Below are positions 20,079-30,436 of a stretch of DNA of 64,000 bases, piece after piece. Numbering within the stretch: the stretch's first letter is position 1; each line of letters opens with the position of its first letter. Source of the DNA: Undaria pinnatifida (lineage: Eukaryota; Sar; Phaeophyceae; Laminariales; Alariaceae); assembly GCA_012845835.1 (NCBI GenBank), contig JABAKD010000027.1:12086487-12150486 (forward strand), in the 5' to 3' direction. The notes below the pieces were generated by a model that made no database searches, was not told the origin of the DNA, and worked only from the letters and a program-made list of their open reading frames with translations. A program made the translations under genes and the position numbers.

Positions 20079-21101
20079 CTATTGTCGTGGCGATCTATGT
20101 TTGCAGGCTACACCATGAATTTTTTCAAGGTGTTGGGGAAGTTTTTTCCCCGGCATCGTTCCCTTTCCTTTTAACCAATTTTCGAATCGATGACCTGTCT
20201 TTTTGCAGTGTGAACAGTTCACTACTGCTGAGGGTGTTGACGTGACTACCATAGCAGACTCACGCCCCTTCGCTTTTCGCGAAGGCCCGTTTTGCATAGC
20301 TCTATTTGCGTACATGTTACGCGTTGTCATCACAGCTCGGTCGAGTGTGAAGTCATCATCTGCTTCGGCGCTGTGTTTTATTTTTAGGTATTCATCCGTG
20401 AGTCCTTCCAGCACTATGTCCAGTTTGCTGTCGTCATTGAATACCTCTCCCATGTATACCTCTTCATTCCTCAAATAGTATGCTTAATTTATGAAAGTGT
20501 GTGGGTCTTGCCTTTCCGATACTACCATTTTAGTCAATTTCTGTTTTAGTATACGTCTACGTTGGCGGGTGGAACTCTGATATTTTTTAACCATCGCATC
20601 CCAAGCAGGCTTTTCAAGAATTGGCTCCCGATATGCTCAAGAAGACGGTTGACGAGGTGCCAATTTTCGATGTCTTCCGAATTCGAAATGCTGCCGTCCG
20701 TGGCCCATAAAACTGATGTTACGGCTGGGAGTTTAGAACATCCTGTAGATTATGGTAGCAGATGTGCCGTGTCCACGGGAGTACTCCCTGCGTCCGGCTG
20801 TACGTTTTCTGCTGTTGTTTCAGCCGGGCTTTCCCCCCCGGACTGAGTGTCCGTTTCGTTAGCGGCCTGGTTGCGAGTTTCAGCTCGTGAAGGCCTACTT
20901 CCATAGAAGATGGACGAGGACGAATTGGTTTGGGCTCGGGTAAGGACTCCCTTCCAGAATATTAAAGATCCCGGAATGACGCATGCTTATCACGGGCTGA
21001 GCCGTGCGTTTCCATACGTCGAACTTGAGCCCATTAAATTTGCCGTTGACAGCTCTAATGAGCTTGTCTACCGCATCAGCTGCTTTCATGAACTCTCCCA
21101 T
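20079..21101 (-). pseudogene. Copia gag
   Basis: The N-terminal part is at 20895-21101 (ADAVDKLIRAVNGKFNGLKF); middle parts are in other frames. The C-terminal part is at 20079-20474 with YMGEVFNDDSKLDIVLEGL and a CCHC knuckle at about 20175-20216 reading CSHCKKTGHRFENW, so the last Cys of CX2CX4HX4C is Trp. At least two frameshifts separate the pieces. Confidence 0.75.
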
Positions 21102-21231
21102 GGTGATAGTGATGCTGATGCTGATATGTAGTCACCTTATTGCCGGTGTCCTCTCGAACTTCCTGGTACGATACGCCATACTGCAATGAGATGTCGATTG
21201 GTGCCGATCGATCTTTATATCGAAAGTCGAA

Positions 21232-21244
21232 GGCTCATAGAACC
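21232..21244 (-). other. Copia primer-binding site (half-tRNA type)
   Basis: GGTTCTATGAGCC on the minus strand lies immediately inside the 5' LTR. It resembles the GGTTATGAGCC-type sites complementary to a Met-tRNA anticodon loop, as Drosophila copia uses a cleaved initiator tRNA. It is not a canonical TGG start. The tRNA assignment is inference. Confidence 0.6.
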
Positions 21245-21648
21245 TAAAAACAATGTATGTGTGGAGACCCTGTCTTCTATGTAAAGAGATGCAGATGTGG
21301 CACCGAAGTGTCTGTGAAGATCACTTTTGATAAGAAAGAAAAGGGATAATTTGGAAAAGTCGCTTGAGGCCAAAGAGAGAAAGAGAGAAGGGAATGAAAT
21401 AAAGGAGGGTGATCATGGTGGGCTGGATCGCCACTTGATCACCACGGAATAATGCTCGTAGTCCGGTAGAACACCGGGAAAACGGAACAACCTTAATATA
21501 TTCAAGTCTACGTTTACATCTAAGTTTTAGCGAAGATTCACGTTAAATGCGACATAAGTTTCAACTGCTTATCTTATTCGCGCTAACAGATTGCTCGAGT
21601 AGACTGCGCATTGACTTAGATATGCATCCAAGGTTCATATTCCCAACA
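21245..21648 (-). repeat. Copia 5' LTR
   Basis: Partner of 16339-16734. On the minus strand it starts TGTTGGGAATATGAACC at 21648 and ends ...CATTGTTTTTA at 21245, where the other copy ends TTTGCA; the terminal CA is mutated here. Confidence 0.9.
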
Positions 21649-21950
21649 CTGCGTCTCCCATTTTTGACCGTACATTGGGCAAAACCTGAGCAACTAACCC
21701 GGCGGGTGATATTCTGGACGATGACCGGTGGGGGGAATCCGGCACTCGGTCGGCTAGGCAATACACGGGCCCGGTGCCTGGTAGGCGCCGTCGTGGTGCT
21801 TAGAACCAAAGAGGGATCGACGGACACCTCCCCTTAGTTGTTCGAGGTAGAGACGGTGGTATGGTCTACGGTGGTTAAACATGATGGCAATCTTAAAGAG
21901 TAGAATCCTCGAGAGATCCACCCGTCAAATGTAGTTCATTACAGTCTATA
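21649..21950 (+). pseudogene. LINE ORF2 remnant, 3' part
   Basis: After the right CTGCG the LINE frame resumes as LRLPFLTVHWAKPEQLTRR, then FWTMTGGGNPALGRLGNTRA and RTKEGSTDTSP, a stop, and LFEVETVVWSTVVKHDGN. This is the conserved C-terminal tail seen after the RT in this LINE style. The same reading frame holds on both sides of the copia insertion. Confidence 0.75.
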
Positions 21951-22222
21951 AGTGTATGCAGAGTACTGGGTACGCTGTCGAACCATGGGTTAGATGTTGT
22001 TTGCTTTGGGCATGGAAGAGGACACACTTTGACACGACACTCCACCAAGTAACGTGTTAATTGAGGTAATATGCGCCTAAGATTGAAGTGTTGACTGAAG
22101 TAACGGGCGTAAGATCGAAGTGTTGGCTAAGCCACGTGGGTAAGATGGCCTTGGGTGTCGTATGTAGTGGATAACACTCTACGAGGTACCGAGTTACCGT
22201 ACGAAGCAGATAGAAGAGTGCG

Positions 22223-22424
22223 TGCTCACCAGGATCACTCTTCACACCTGCATCTGAGCTTTGGACAGTTCATCGTGATACAAACTTCGTAGGCCATGGA
22301 AAGCCCATTTCAAGCGGTACATCATCGTCTAAACCATTATCGGTCAGGCTCGAGCTCGTCTCTCCACGACTCTGTGTTAGCCTTTGGAGACCGTCATCGA
22401 TCAATCATCACATTGCAACAGGTC
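22223..22424 (+). repeat. Direct repeat, copy 1 (partner 28744-28945)
   Basis: Shared blocks CACCAGG, TTTGGACAGTTCATCGTGA, TCAGGCTCGAGCTC and GACTCTGTGTTAGCCT align with 28744-28945 in the same orientation. The two copies bracket the second copia, so they may be decayed LTR or leader parts of it, but I cannot define TG..CA ends. Confidence 0.7.
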
Positions 22425-22564
22425 TTGAGCCTCGTTAGCGAGTAGCATACATAGCATGAACATCCCCTGCGGTGGAGCTACAAACTGGTGATATTTGCTG
22501 GAACACTGCGGAACGCACTTGAAATCAAAGGTGAATCGAGCCGAACGGGGCTGGAACAACGTGC

Positions 22565-22980
22565 ACGATGAAAAGGAAGCCCGTCGGACAGACCGGCACG
22601 CTTCAGTCGATCTGCGTACAAAATGGCGACAATACCATCAAGCTACTAGAGGTTCCAGGGCGGTTGCATGAAATAGGGGAGAAGATCACGGACGAGAGGT
22701 ATAAAGACATCTTATTGCAAGGCCTCGACTACGAAGCGTAAAGATGACGAGCTTTCACAGCCCAAACTTTGGCATCGACGAGGTTCAATCAATGATGAGA
22801 AACTTGTACATCGATCGACTCTCGACACCAGGACATGTAAACAAGCTAGGTGGTAGAGGTGCGGCAATGACAACTACCAAAGGACCACGGAAGGTACGAT
22901 GCTACAACTGCAAGTATTCCGGACACGTCAGGGCAGACTGCACAGGCATCAAGAAGGGGCAATCGGCTACACCAGAATGA
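22565..22980 (+). pseudogene. Copia-2 gag
   Basis: From 22568 the frame gives GGRLHEIG-type text and TDERYKDILLQGLDYEA, ending at a stop at 22741-22743. The next frame (22744-22980) continues FGIDEVQSMMRNLYIDRLS, then a complete CCHC knuckle CYNCKYSGHVRADC (about 22905-22945). The knuckle spacing CX2CX4HX4C is intact, unlike in the 16-21 kb element. Confidence 0.8.
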
Positions 22981-23199
22981 TGCTCGCTGCACACCTCGAT
23001 GATACCGAGTGCAATGTTCAGAAAAGGAAATGCAACACAGAGTACCCACCACAGGGAGAAGTACACAGTGCGCACGCAGCGACTGAGTCGACGGCTACGG
23101 AAGAAGACTTCGGGTATACCGTCGTTACATCTGGGTGAACGTCATCAACAGACGTCCAGGGAACTGTACAGACAACCAAGAGAATGGAGGCTACCGCCA

Positions 23200-23490
23200 A
23201 CACACCCAGGCTTGCTCCGAAAACCTTGACCATGCTGGTGGATAGCGGAGTATCCGGGAATTACTTTGACTACGGATTTCACCCAGATCTGAAGGACGAA
23301 ATCTAAACTACAAGCCACTCGAGAAGCCCCACTAGATAGTGACCGTAGGACGATATGTTCTACTAGGAACAACCACGGGTACGGTTTCCGGGGAAAACTC
23401 TACACGGAAGGTAATAAGCATCAGGTGGGCCTTGCGGACTTGATCGTACCCGGGTTGGGGCATCACTTTTTCTCGACATCGCAAGCAGGT
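23200..23490 (+). pseudogene. Copia-2 aspartic protease
   Basis: TLTMLVDSGVSGNYFD (about 23222-23270) carries an intact DSG active site. The frame stops at about 23304. GLADLIVPGLGHHFFSTSQA in another frame (from 23428) is the usual C-terminal block. Confidence 0.75.
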
Positions 23491-23542
23491 AAGACCGGGA
23501 ATCATCAACTCTCGTCCGCGTCTGGAGCAAGATCAGCACGTC

Positions 23543-24297
23543 ATGCCACTGCAACAGCTGAGCATGAATCAAGAGCTGCTCTCCTTCGACCTCGATATTG
23601 CGGAAGCTACCAACAATGAGATGGCCTTCTCAGCGTTACGGGTACCGGCTGACATCTGGCACAGACGAGTTGGACAAATTATTTCCCAAAGTTTGAGGAT
23701 TCCGCGCGACGCCGGAGACAACGGCATCAGCTACAGTGACAGTTTGTCGCCATGCGACGTGTGCGCGTTTGAGAAAAGCGAGCAACAGCGCCACCCCAAG
23801 ACAACTATCCACACTACCGATTGGCCTTTCCAACTGGTGTATACCGATCTTCTCGAGCCCCTATTCCCACCTGCTGTCGGAGTATTTCGCCACGTCAGCA
23901 AATCCACGGACCAGCACAGCAAATGGGAGGAGGCATTCCTCATCAAAGAGAAGAGCGATGCGGTAAGCACACCCCAACAGTTAGTACAAACCATGCTCAT
24001 TCCGCAAGGCCTGCGGATCGAGCGTGTTCGCACGGACCGGGGGCGAGAGTACACGGCACAGGGTACTTCGAGAAGTACTGCCTTGACACGGGGAGTCCTC
24101 ACGAGTTTGCCACCAGCAACGCTCCTCAACATAATGGGGTATCAGAACGAGACGGGCGAACAATTGCCAACATCGCACGCTGCTTACTGAAGTATGCGAG
24201 ATTCCCGACATCTCTTTGGGGATATTGTTTTCCACGGCAACATACTTGGCCTACGGCATGCCGCACTCCGCGCTCCAAGCATGAACCCCGTTCATGA
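23543..24297 (+). pseudogene. Copia-2 GAG-pre-integrase and integrase
   Basis: The 215-codon frame holds ADIWHRRVGQI, where the second zinc His position is Gln, then CDVCAFEKSEQQRHPKT, then LVYTDLLEP with catalytic Asp 1 and RTDRGREYT with Asp 2. A frameshift near 24060 moves the rest to the next frame: NAPQHNGVSERDGRTI with the catalytic Glu and ARCLLKYARFPTSLWG. A later frame gives GDRAFVHVERHMSKIEDKAKK, the post-integrase block. All three DDE residues are present but in two frames. Confidence 0.85.
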
Positions 24298-25039
24298 TGC
24301 TCTTTGGTGTACTCGCCAAGCTGGATCATCTCCGGATAATCGGAGATAGGGCGTTCGTGCACGTCGAAAGGCACATGTCGAAGATCGAAGACAAGGCCAA
24401 AAAAGAGAGACTGTATGAACACCAACGCATACCGGATATTCAACAAGACGAGCCGAGTGACAGAGAGCCGCAACGCCATCTTCATTGATAACTCAGCGTC
24501 GAAATTGGTCGAGTCCACCGGGAGCAACATCACGGGCGACGCCGTCAACGCTCACGAAGACAGCTCGTCGGCAGAGAACACGGACGATGCCCGTATCACC
24601 TACAACGAAGAGGTAAACAGTCTCCTGAAGAAACTGTCGAACCTCACGAGTAGGAATATGGACCACTCAAAACACCAGCTGACCAGAAGGAGACGGCCGC
24701 TGAAGGCGCCGGAAGGGACCAAGCATTCGATACCACCAGAGAGGAGCATTGCCGACAGCTCACGAACTTCTAGGTGCAATACGTATGAGCACACGCGCAA
24801 GTGGTGCCGAAATTCCCGTCTCACACGAAGGACCAAACCCCCACCAATAACAGCGAGAACTACGTAACGGGGGATTGCTCACCAGCTAATGGCAACTGAC
24901 GCAGAGGTAGCACACGATAAATAACACACGATAGAAACGCGCTGGTAGCTGGGACCGAACACCGGTCAGATGGAGCACAAGGACATAGGGTGGGAGTATT
25001 ACCTTTACGACGCCCTGACCACCAGAAATTCCGTCTCCG

Positions 25040-25990
25040 GGCACCGTTCGGATGAGGTGTCATTACGATCCAAAACACGTTCAAGGAGGCGATGGAATCG
25101 CCACAAGCGACCAAGTGGAAAGCAGCCACAGACAAGAAGATGGACAGTCTCCAAAAACACGTCGTCCTTGACCTGGAGTCTCCAGACTCAGTACCACCGG
25201 AGCACAAGGCCATTGGGACCAAGTAGGTATTTATGGTGAAAGCCTGCCGCACGCTGAAAGGTAGAGTCGTGGTTCAAGGCTGGGGGTTAGCACCGGGGAT
25301 CGACTGTGGATGCACACATGCACCAGTACGCCGCATCCAGAGCATACGATTGGCACTCGACATAGCTGCGAGTGGAGACTGGGAGGTACGCCAGCTTGAT
25401 GTACAGACGGTGTTCCTAACGCCGAGGTACAGGAGGAGGGGTATGTGAAGACTCCCCCAGGCTCCGAATCACCCGACGCTACAACCGGACGTCCCAACTT
25501 GATGAAGCTCAAGAAGAGTCTATACGGACTTCGTCAAACCCTTCACAACTGGTTCAATACTATCGACGATTCACTGAAGGATGTCGGATTCACAACGACT
25601 ACGTCTGCTCCATGTGTCCACATCTTCGGCTCATACGACAATCTCAGCATTCCGACCATGTACGAGAAACGACCTCCTTCTTCTTGGAGGAGACATCCTG
25701 CTACTAAAGGGTGTTAAAGTCAGCTGACGGACCGGTTCAACATGGCCGACATGGGGGTTGTGTCGATGGTGCTAGGCACGCAAATTACTGGGGACAGGAA
25801 GGCTACCATCCTTACCATTTGCCAAGAGCACTACGTCGGGGCAGTTTCGGCACGATTCGGCATACCAGAATGCCACCCAGTACATACGACGGGATCAGAA
25901 GCGGAGCTATCTCTCAATCAGCCGGGCTTGCTAGACTCTACGGGCATCCACTTCAATAATAGACTATGCCGGGGTATCTGAAGTTCCTGA
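25040..25990 (+). pseudogene. Copia-2 reverse transcriptase
   Basis: RVT_2-type blocks in order are TFKEAMESPQATKWKAATD (about 25080), RTLKGRVVVQGWGLAPGID (25250-25310), DIAASGDWEVRQLDVQTVF with motif A (25360-25415), and LMKLKKSLYGLRQTLHNWF (25500-25555). Near 25655-25680 the YVDD site is destroyed by substitution and frameshift (MYEKR, then NDLLLLGGD in the next frame). NMADMGVVSMVLGTQITGD follows at 25741-25800. Confidence 0.85.
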
Positions 25991-25994
25991 GCCA

Positions 25995-26896
25995 ATGAAC
26001 GCGCTACGACGTCATCTACGCCATCAACCAACTGGCCCGAGCCATAACGTACCATGCAGTTTACACGTGACAGTAGCGAGTCATCTTTTCTGCTACCTAA
26101 AGGGGGATATGGACTTGGCAATCACGTGCAAGACAGGGTGCTTCGAACTGACGGGGTGTTGCGATGCCAGCTGGGGAAACAACTCTGACAACGGCAAGTC
26201 AATTTCCGACTACTTGTTCATGCTGGTTGGATATGACCAATGTCCTTCAGGAGAGTCATTCTACGGCAGCCCCCGCAATTTTTTTTTAACAAAAATCGCT
26301 GGTTTTGAAACCAGTTCCCGGCCGTACCTCCTGAAATACGGTGCACCTTGCCACCCCGACGTCATTGTTCGATAATGCTTTGCAAACAAGGAAATTCACG
26401 GAGACGTTTATTAAAGAGCACCCTTCTTTGTGTCGAGCAACCATGAACCGTTCGTGAAAGAATATCGATGCTTTTTTTGGGGGGCAATCGTAGAATCAGT
26501 CAGGAGTGCGCTTCAGAACGTAACAGCGCAGTCGGCTCAGGAGACGGAATTTATCTCCATGGCACTCGCGAGCAAAGAGACGGAATATCTCTCCAATATG
26601 ATGGCCTATCTTGGATTTGGAAAGCTGTTCGAAAATGCACCACTCTTTGGTGACAGTATCGAGCCCTACACATCGCAGGAACCAGTACATAGAGGTTGCG
26701 CACAAAAAACACCGCTCTACGCTTACTTTACTTGAAGGAGCTTGTCAAATACGGAATAATCACCTTCCACCACGTGGCGACACAGAAACAACCGGCAGAT
26801 GTAGGGACTAAGTTCCTCACGAAGAGCACGCATCTTCACCGACTGAACCTCATCGAGGCATACACACCAAGAAGCGAGATAAAAGGAAGAAACTAA
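25995..26896 (+). pseudogene. Copia-2 RNase H
   Basis: SHLFCYLKGDMDLAITC and CDASWGNNSDNGKSISDYLF (26080-26220) are followed, after an unrelated stretch at about 26235-26490, by SALQNVTAQSAQETEFIS (about 26495-26560), KETEYLSNMMAYLGFGKLF and finally HHVATQKQPADVGTKFLTKS (26770-26830). The domain is complete apart from the interruption and two frameshifts. The protein ends near 26896. Confidence 0.85.
26235..26490. other. Insertion in the copia-2 RNase H domain
   Basis: About 255 bases separate LFMLVG from the expected continuation (RSALQNV). They include an A/T run and the hairpins CTGGTTTTGAAACCAG (26302-26317) and CCGTA..TACGG. No clear target duplication or inverted ends were found, so the kind of insertion is unknown. 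Confidence 0.5.
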
Positions 26897-26899
26897 ATC

Positions 26900-27700
26900 C
26901 AGAATTGACTCGAATGGGAGAACATATCACGACGACAATGACGATGAATACACGCCAAGAAACGACTTTTCAAAAGGAGGAAGAAATTAATTCAAGATCG
27001 GCCGGAACGGAGACCAAGCTGCGAAGAAAACTCACGTATTATACTTTTACATTGAGCCAATAGGTAAATGGATCGGGATCAGCAGGAGTCACTGTGATGA
27101 GCCATATCGGACCACAGCACGCCAATCCAACGAGGCCGAATATATCTTCATAAAATCATGTTCAATAATCAGCCACGCGAGGAGAAATCATTTCGCGAGG
27201 TGTCATCTGACAGCGAGAGCACAACGATGCAAGACCGAGAACGGCGAACATGCTTGTACGACAGGTTTCCGTTCCTGGGAGAGCAATACACAGAGGAGGC
27301 AGCGGCGGAGATTGCCAAGTAGCTGGACAATCGATGAAGGCATCGAAGACTAATCCGACCGACTAAGTCCTTTGAATCGTTTGCGTGGAACGCGGTAGAA
27401 AGTACGGAAAACGAGAACTTGATGGAAGCACAGCGCATCTTTGGGTTTCTCACCAACGCATGGGCCACATCCGATCATCTCAGCTCGAAAAACTCTCGAT
27501 AGCAGCGTGCAGGCCACGGGAGTTGATCGCGAACGGGGGGCATGGGAGGGATTCTATGACCAAGGCTACGGTAGAGGGGGGTTTTACCCCCATTCTGACT
27601 ACCGGGTTTCCACCACTCGTATGAGGGACTGTGTACCTCACTAAAATATGGCTTCAGGCGGTTTTTAAGCGCACGGCATCTTGCCATCCCATCGCGGATT
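26900..27700 (+). other. Decayed sequence downstream of copia-2
   Basis: AAAAGGAGGAAGAAATTA at 26975-26992 is purine-rich and could be the copia-2 polypurine tract. A convincing LTR start does not follow. Short frames (27385-27624, 27441-27644) lack recognisable domains. Confidence 0.4.
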
Positions 27701-27864
27701 CATATCTCATCACAAAAACGCATCGAAAAAAGTTAAGGTCGCTAAGGAACATGAGGGGTCACTCGCGCGAGTGACTCTGTGGCCACTGCAAAAAGAAGGC
27801 TCCAAGAGTGACCCCGCCACCGTAGCCGGTCCTGTCTAAGAGTCATCCCACGGTAGAAACGGTA

Positions 27865-28100
27865 GGGGTTGCAGTTGTTGGATGAAATGTTTGCGTCTAA
27901 CCGGTTGGGCCTCTCAAGCGTGGAACTACTGGTTGTGTACGACAATTTTACGAGGATACTTGTTTTCGGACTAGCTCAACAGAACTGTTGGTCGGGTCGC
28001 GCGAGCGAATGTTTTCGAAAGATGTGTTTCTGGTGAAGGTGAGATGTTGAGTCCCTCATGTCAGGAGCCCAAAAACGTCTGCTATACCCCCAGCGTGGGA
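27865..28100 (+). repeat. LTR-like dispersed repeat, copy 1 (partner 63100-63295)
   Basis: Blocks GACCGGTTG/AACCGGTTG, GTTGGTCGGGTCGCGCGAGCGAATG, TTTCGAA, AGGAGC and GCGTGGGATG align in order with 63100-63295. Both copies sit next to copia fragments, which suggests LTR or leader sequence. Confidence 0.55.
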
Positions 28101-28105
28101 TGACT

Positions 28106-28683
28106 CCTAAAGAGGCTCAAGACGCAGGAAGACGAATGCCGGCACAGCCTTAGTCGCACGAAGGCTGGACTAGAATCAGAGAACGAAGTATCGTGTGTTG
28201 CCGAAGTAAAAAACAAGTTGTCGCGATAGACGAGATTAGAGCAGGAATGAGGCCGACCTCATCGGAAACGACGGAGGCGATTGCCCATCTGGATGAAAAC
28301 ACTATTGGAAGTCTAGCGTTCACCGTGCCGCGTAATGTCAGAACTGACACGCATATGTCAGAACTGCCACGCACAACCTTATTTGAGACAACCTACCGTG
28401 GGCAGCGGTGAGTTCTCTCCAATAAAGTTGTGCATGCCGGGTCTGACACTACACGACTGAGTGGACGTTATACTTCCAATAGCGTCTTCAGCGAGGTGGG
28501 CAATATCCCCCGTCGCTTCCGAGAGGTCTTCCTCATTTTTGCTTTAATCTCGTCGATCGCTTCTGACTACCTGTGTTTAAGTTCCGCTGCACATGATGCT
28601 TCGTTCTCTTTCTAGCCTAACCTTGGTACGACTAAGGCTGTGCCTGTATTCGTCTTCCTACTCCTTGAAATGTCTTTAGAATA
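28106..28683. mobile_element. Foldback (long inverted repeat) element
   Basis: The left arm (about 28106-28345) is an imperfect reverse complement of the right arm (about 28440-28683). Matching blocks include GGAAGACGAAT, GCACAGCCTTAGTCG, GAGAACGAAG, GACGAGATTA and ATTGGAAGT. About 95 bases separate the arms, with TATTTGAGACA and two GTCAGAACTG copies. The left arm also reads as a charged helical peptide (28193-28411), so the palindrome may be an inverted duplication of decayed coding DNA rather than a transposon. Confidence 0.7.
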
Positions 28684-28743
28684 GTTGTTTCAATGTCTCC
28701 AGAAGCAGAACAGGAGTAGGAGAAGTAGCATAGGAATTTTTGC

Positions 28744-28945
28744 ACACCAGGTACACTCTTAACACATGCATCTGAACTTTGGACAGTTCATCGTGACATT
28801 AGTTTTCGTTGGCCCAACGAGATCTAATTTCAAGTGATCCACCGTCGCCTGAACCAATATCGATCAGACTCGAGCTCCTCTCGCCAAGACTCTGTGTTAG
28901 CCTGTGAAGATGGTCATGGGTCAATCGACACATTAGAACAGGCAT
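28744..28945 (+). repeat. Direct repeat, copy 2 (partner 22223-22424)
   Basis: Same block order as 22223-22424, diverged. Confidence 0.7.
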
Positions 28946-28949
28946 GTTG

Positions 28950-29700
28950 CACGGGGGGATCGTTCAAACGGCCCATGGTTTCAAGGCGAGGTGGAGCAGG
29001 GCCGCGGTGGAAAAGAGCCGATTACGAGATGCATACGAGGACGCCAAGAAGAATGGCGAGAAGGAAAAAGGAGGGGGGCGAGGGGGCCGGAGGGTGGAGC
29101 CGCATTGATACCGCTATCGTTGAAATGATAAAATAACCACTGGTAGTATGGCAATATGAATGGATGACTTCCCACCCGCATGGTAGGGTGAGAGAGCCAA
29201 GCGCTCGAGAGGTCTTGAGCATGGATACTTGTAGATAGTCATCCGCAAGGGCACAAATTGCGTCTTGTTGGGTGAAATAACGTGAGTGGCATAATTCACA
29301 GGTCGCAGCAATGCGTAATAAAAAAAATCTCACAGCGCTAAAATGCGGCTGGGTATAGTGAAACTGTATATTCTGGCTGGTCGCCTCTCGTGGCGGTCGC
29401 GATGGGGCGCAGAATGTTTCAGAATTATCACGTTGTTTTGTCTGCTGAATCGCAGTACATATATGCTCGATTTAAATAGCTATGCGGTGACACTGGATAA
29501 TCTTTCTGGTACCTCTCACGCCGTTGCGATGGGGTGCAGATTAATATGTGCACACTGTTTCCTAATTGAACAGCAGAATAAGCACAAAAATGACATACGA
29601 AACAAAATGTGATCAATTAATCTCGGCCCGTATAGCAGCGGAGCAGGCACATGCATACCTGTGATGTCGACGTCGTGGCAAGACGACGATCGAATTGCAG
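28950..29700. other. No gene; diverged relatives of the 258-bp repeat
   Basis: GATGGGGCGCAGA (29402) and GATGGGGTGCAGA (29528) with following CTGAATCGCAG echo the unit of the 29709-30226 repeat, so older copies probably extend leftwards to about 29380. No coding signal is seen. Confidence 0.45.
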
Positions 29701-29708
29701 TACTAATG

Positions 29709-30226
29709 CCATTTTCGATATGGTTTACCTTGTGTTGGTGGTAATGGTTGTCAGACAGGAAGTATAATAATCATTGCGGATACCCTCTGCGCGGTTGTGA
29801 TGGGGCGCAAAAATATTTGATGTTCTGAATCGAATTGACTGACTTCCTCGCTGAAACACCAGTTCGCAAACAAGGCAGTTGTAACGATCGAGCAATTTGC
29901 CTGATACGCAAGGGAGTACATACTCGAATATGATATGCGTGTGTGCCCATGCTGGTTGCTCGAGCGCAATTCTCGATATGGTTTACCTTGTGTTGGTGGT
30001 AATTGTTGTCAGACAGGAAATAGTAGTATTGTTGCGGATACCCCTAGCGCGGTTGTGATGGGGCGCAAAGACATTTGATATTCTGAATCGAATTGACTGA
30101 CTCCCACCCTGAAACACCGGTTCGCAAACAAGGCAGTGGTAGCAATCGAGCAATTCGCCTGATAAGCAGAGGAGTACATACACGAATATGATATGCGTGT
30201 GTGCCCATGCTGGCTGCTCGAGCGAA
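29709..30226. repeat. 258-bp tandem repeat (x2)
   Basis: Two head-to-tail copies, each opening TTCGATATGGTTTACCTTG (29714, 29972) and containing GCGGTTGTGATGGGGCGCAA and ATATGATATGCGTGTGTGCC. They are similar but not identical. Confidence 0.85.
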
Positions 30227-30436
30227 AATAATCAAAAGTGCGTTTATTTTCGCATATACAGTCAGTGCGAGCCACCCTGGTTCCACAGGCGAAGTTGTGG
30301 CCCCCTGCAAACTTATGGCTGATCTTTTACAACGTGCACCCAATTTGAATTCTGGCCTCGTTCGCGGGTTCAATTTTTTTCTCAAAAAGAGATTTAATTT
30401 CGACTCAAGGACACGGTGTGGCCAGAGACGATCACG

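Larger units (their letters stand above)
16339..21648 (-). mobile_element. Ty1/copia LTR retrotransposon inserted in the LINE
   Basis: The element is 5.3 kb on the minus strand with both LTRs (16339-16734, 21245-21648), CTGCG duplications, a primer-binding site next to the 5' LTR (21232-21244) and a polypurine tract next to the 3' LTR. Gag, protease, GAG-pre-integrase and integrase are recognisable in order from right to left. Reverse transcriptase and RNase H are not: between integrase and the 3' LTR lie only a MITE (17520-18267) and 0.77 kb of AT-rich sequence. The LTRs are visibly diverged, so the insertion is old. The internal deletion of RT/RNase H makes it non-autonomous. Confidence 0.9.
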
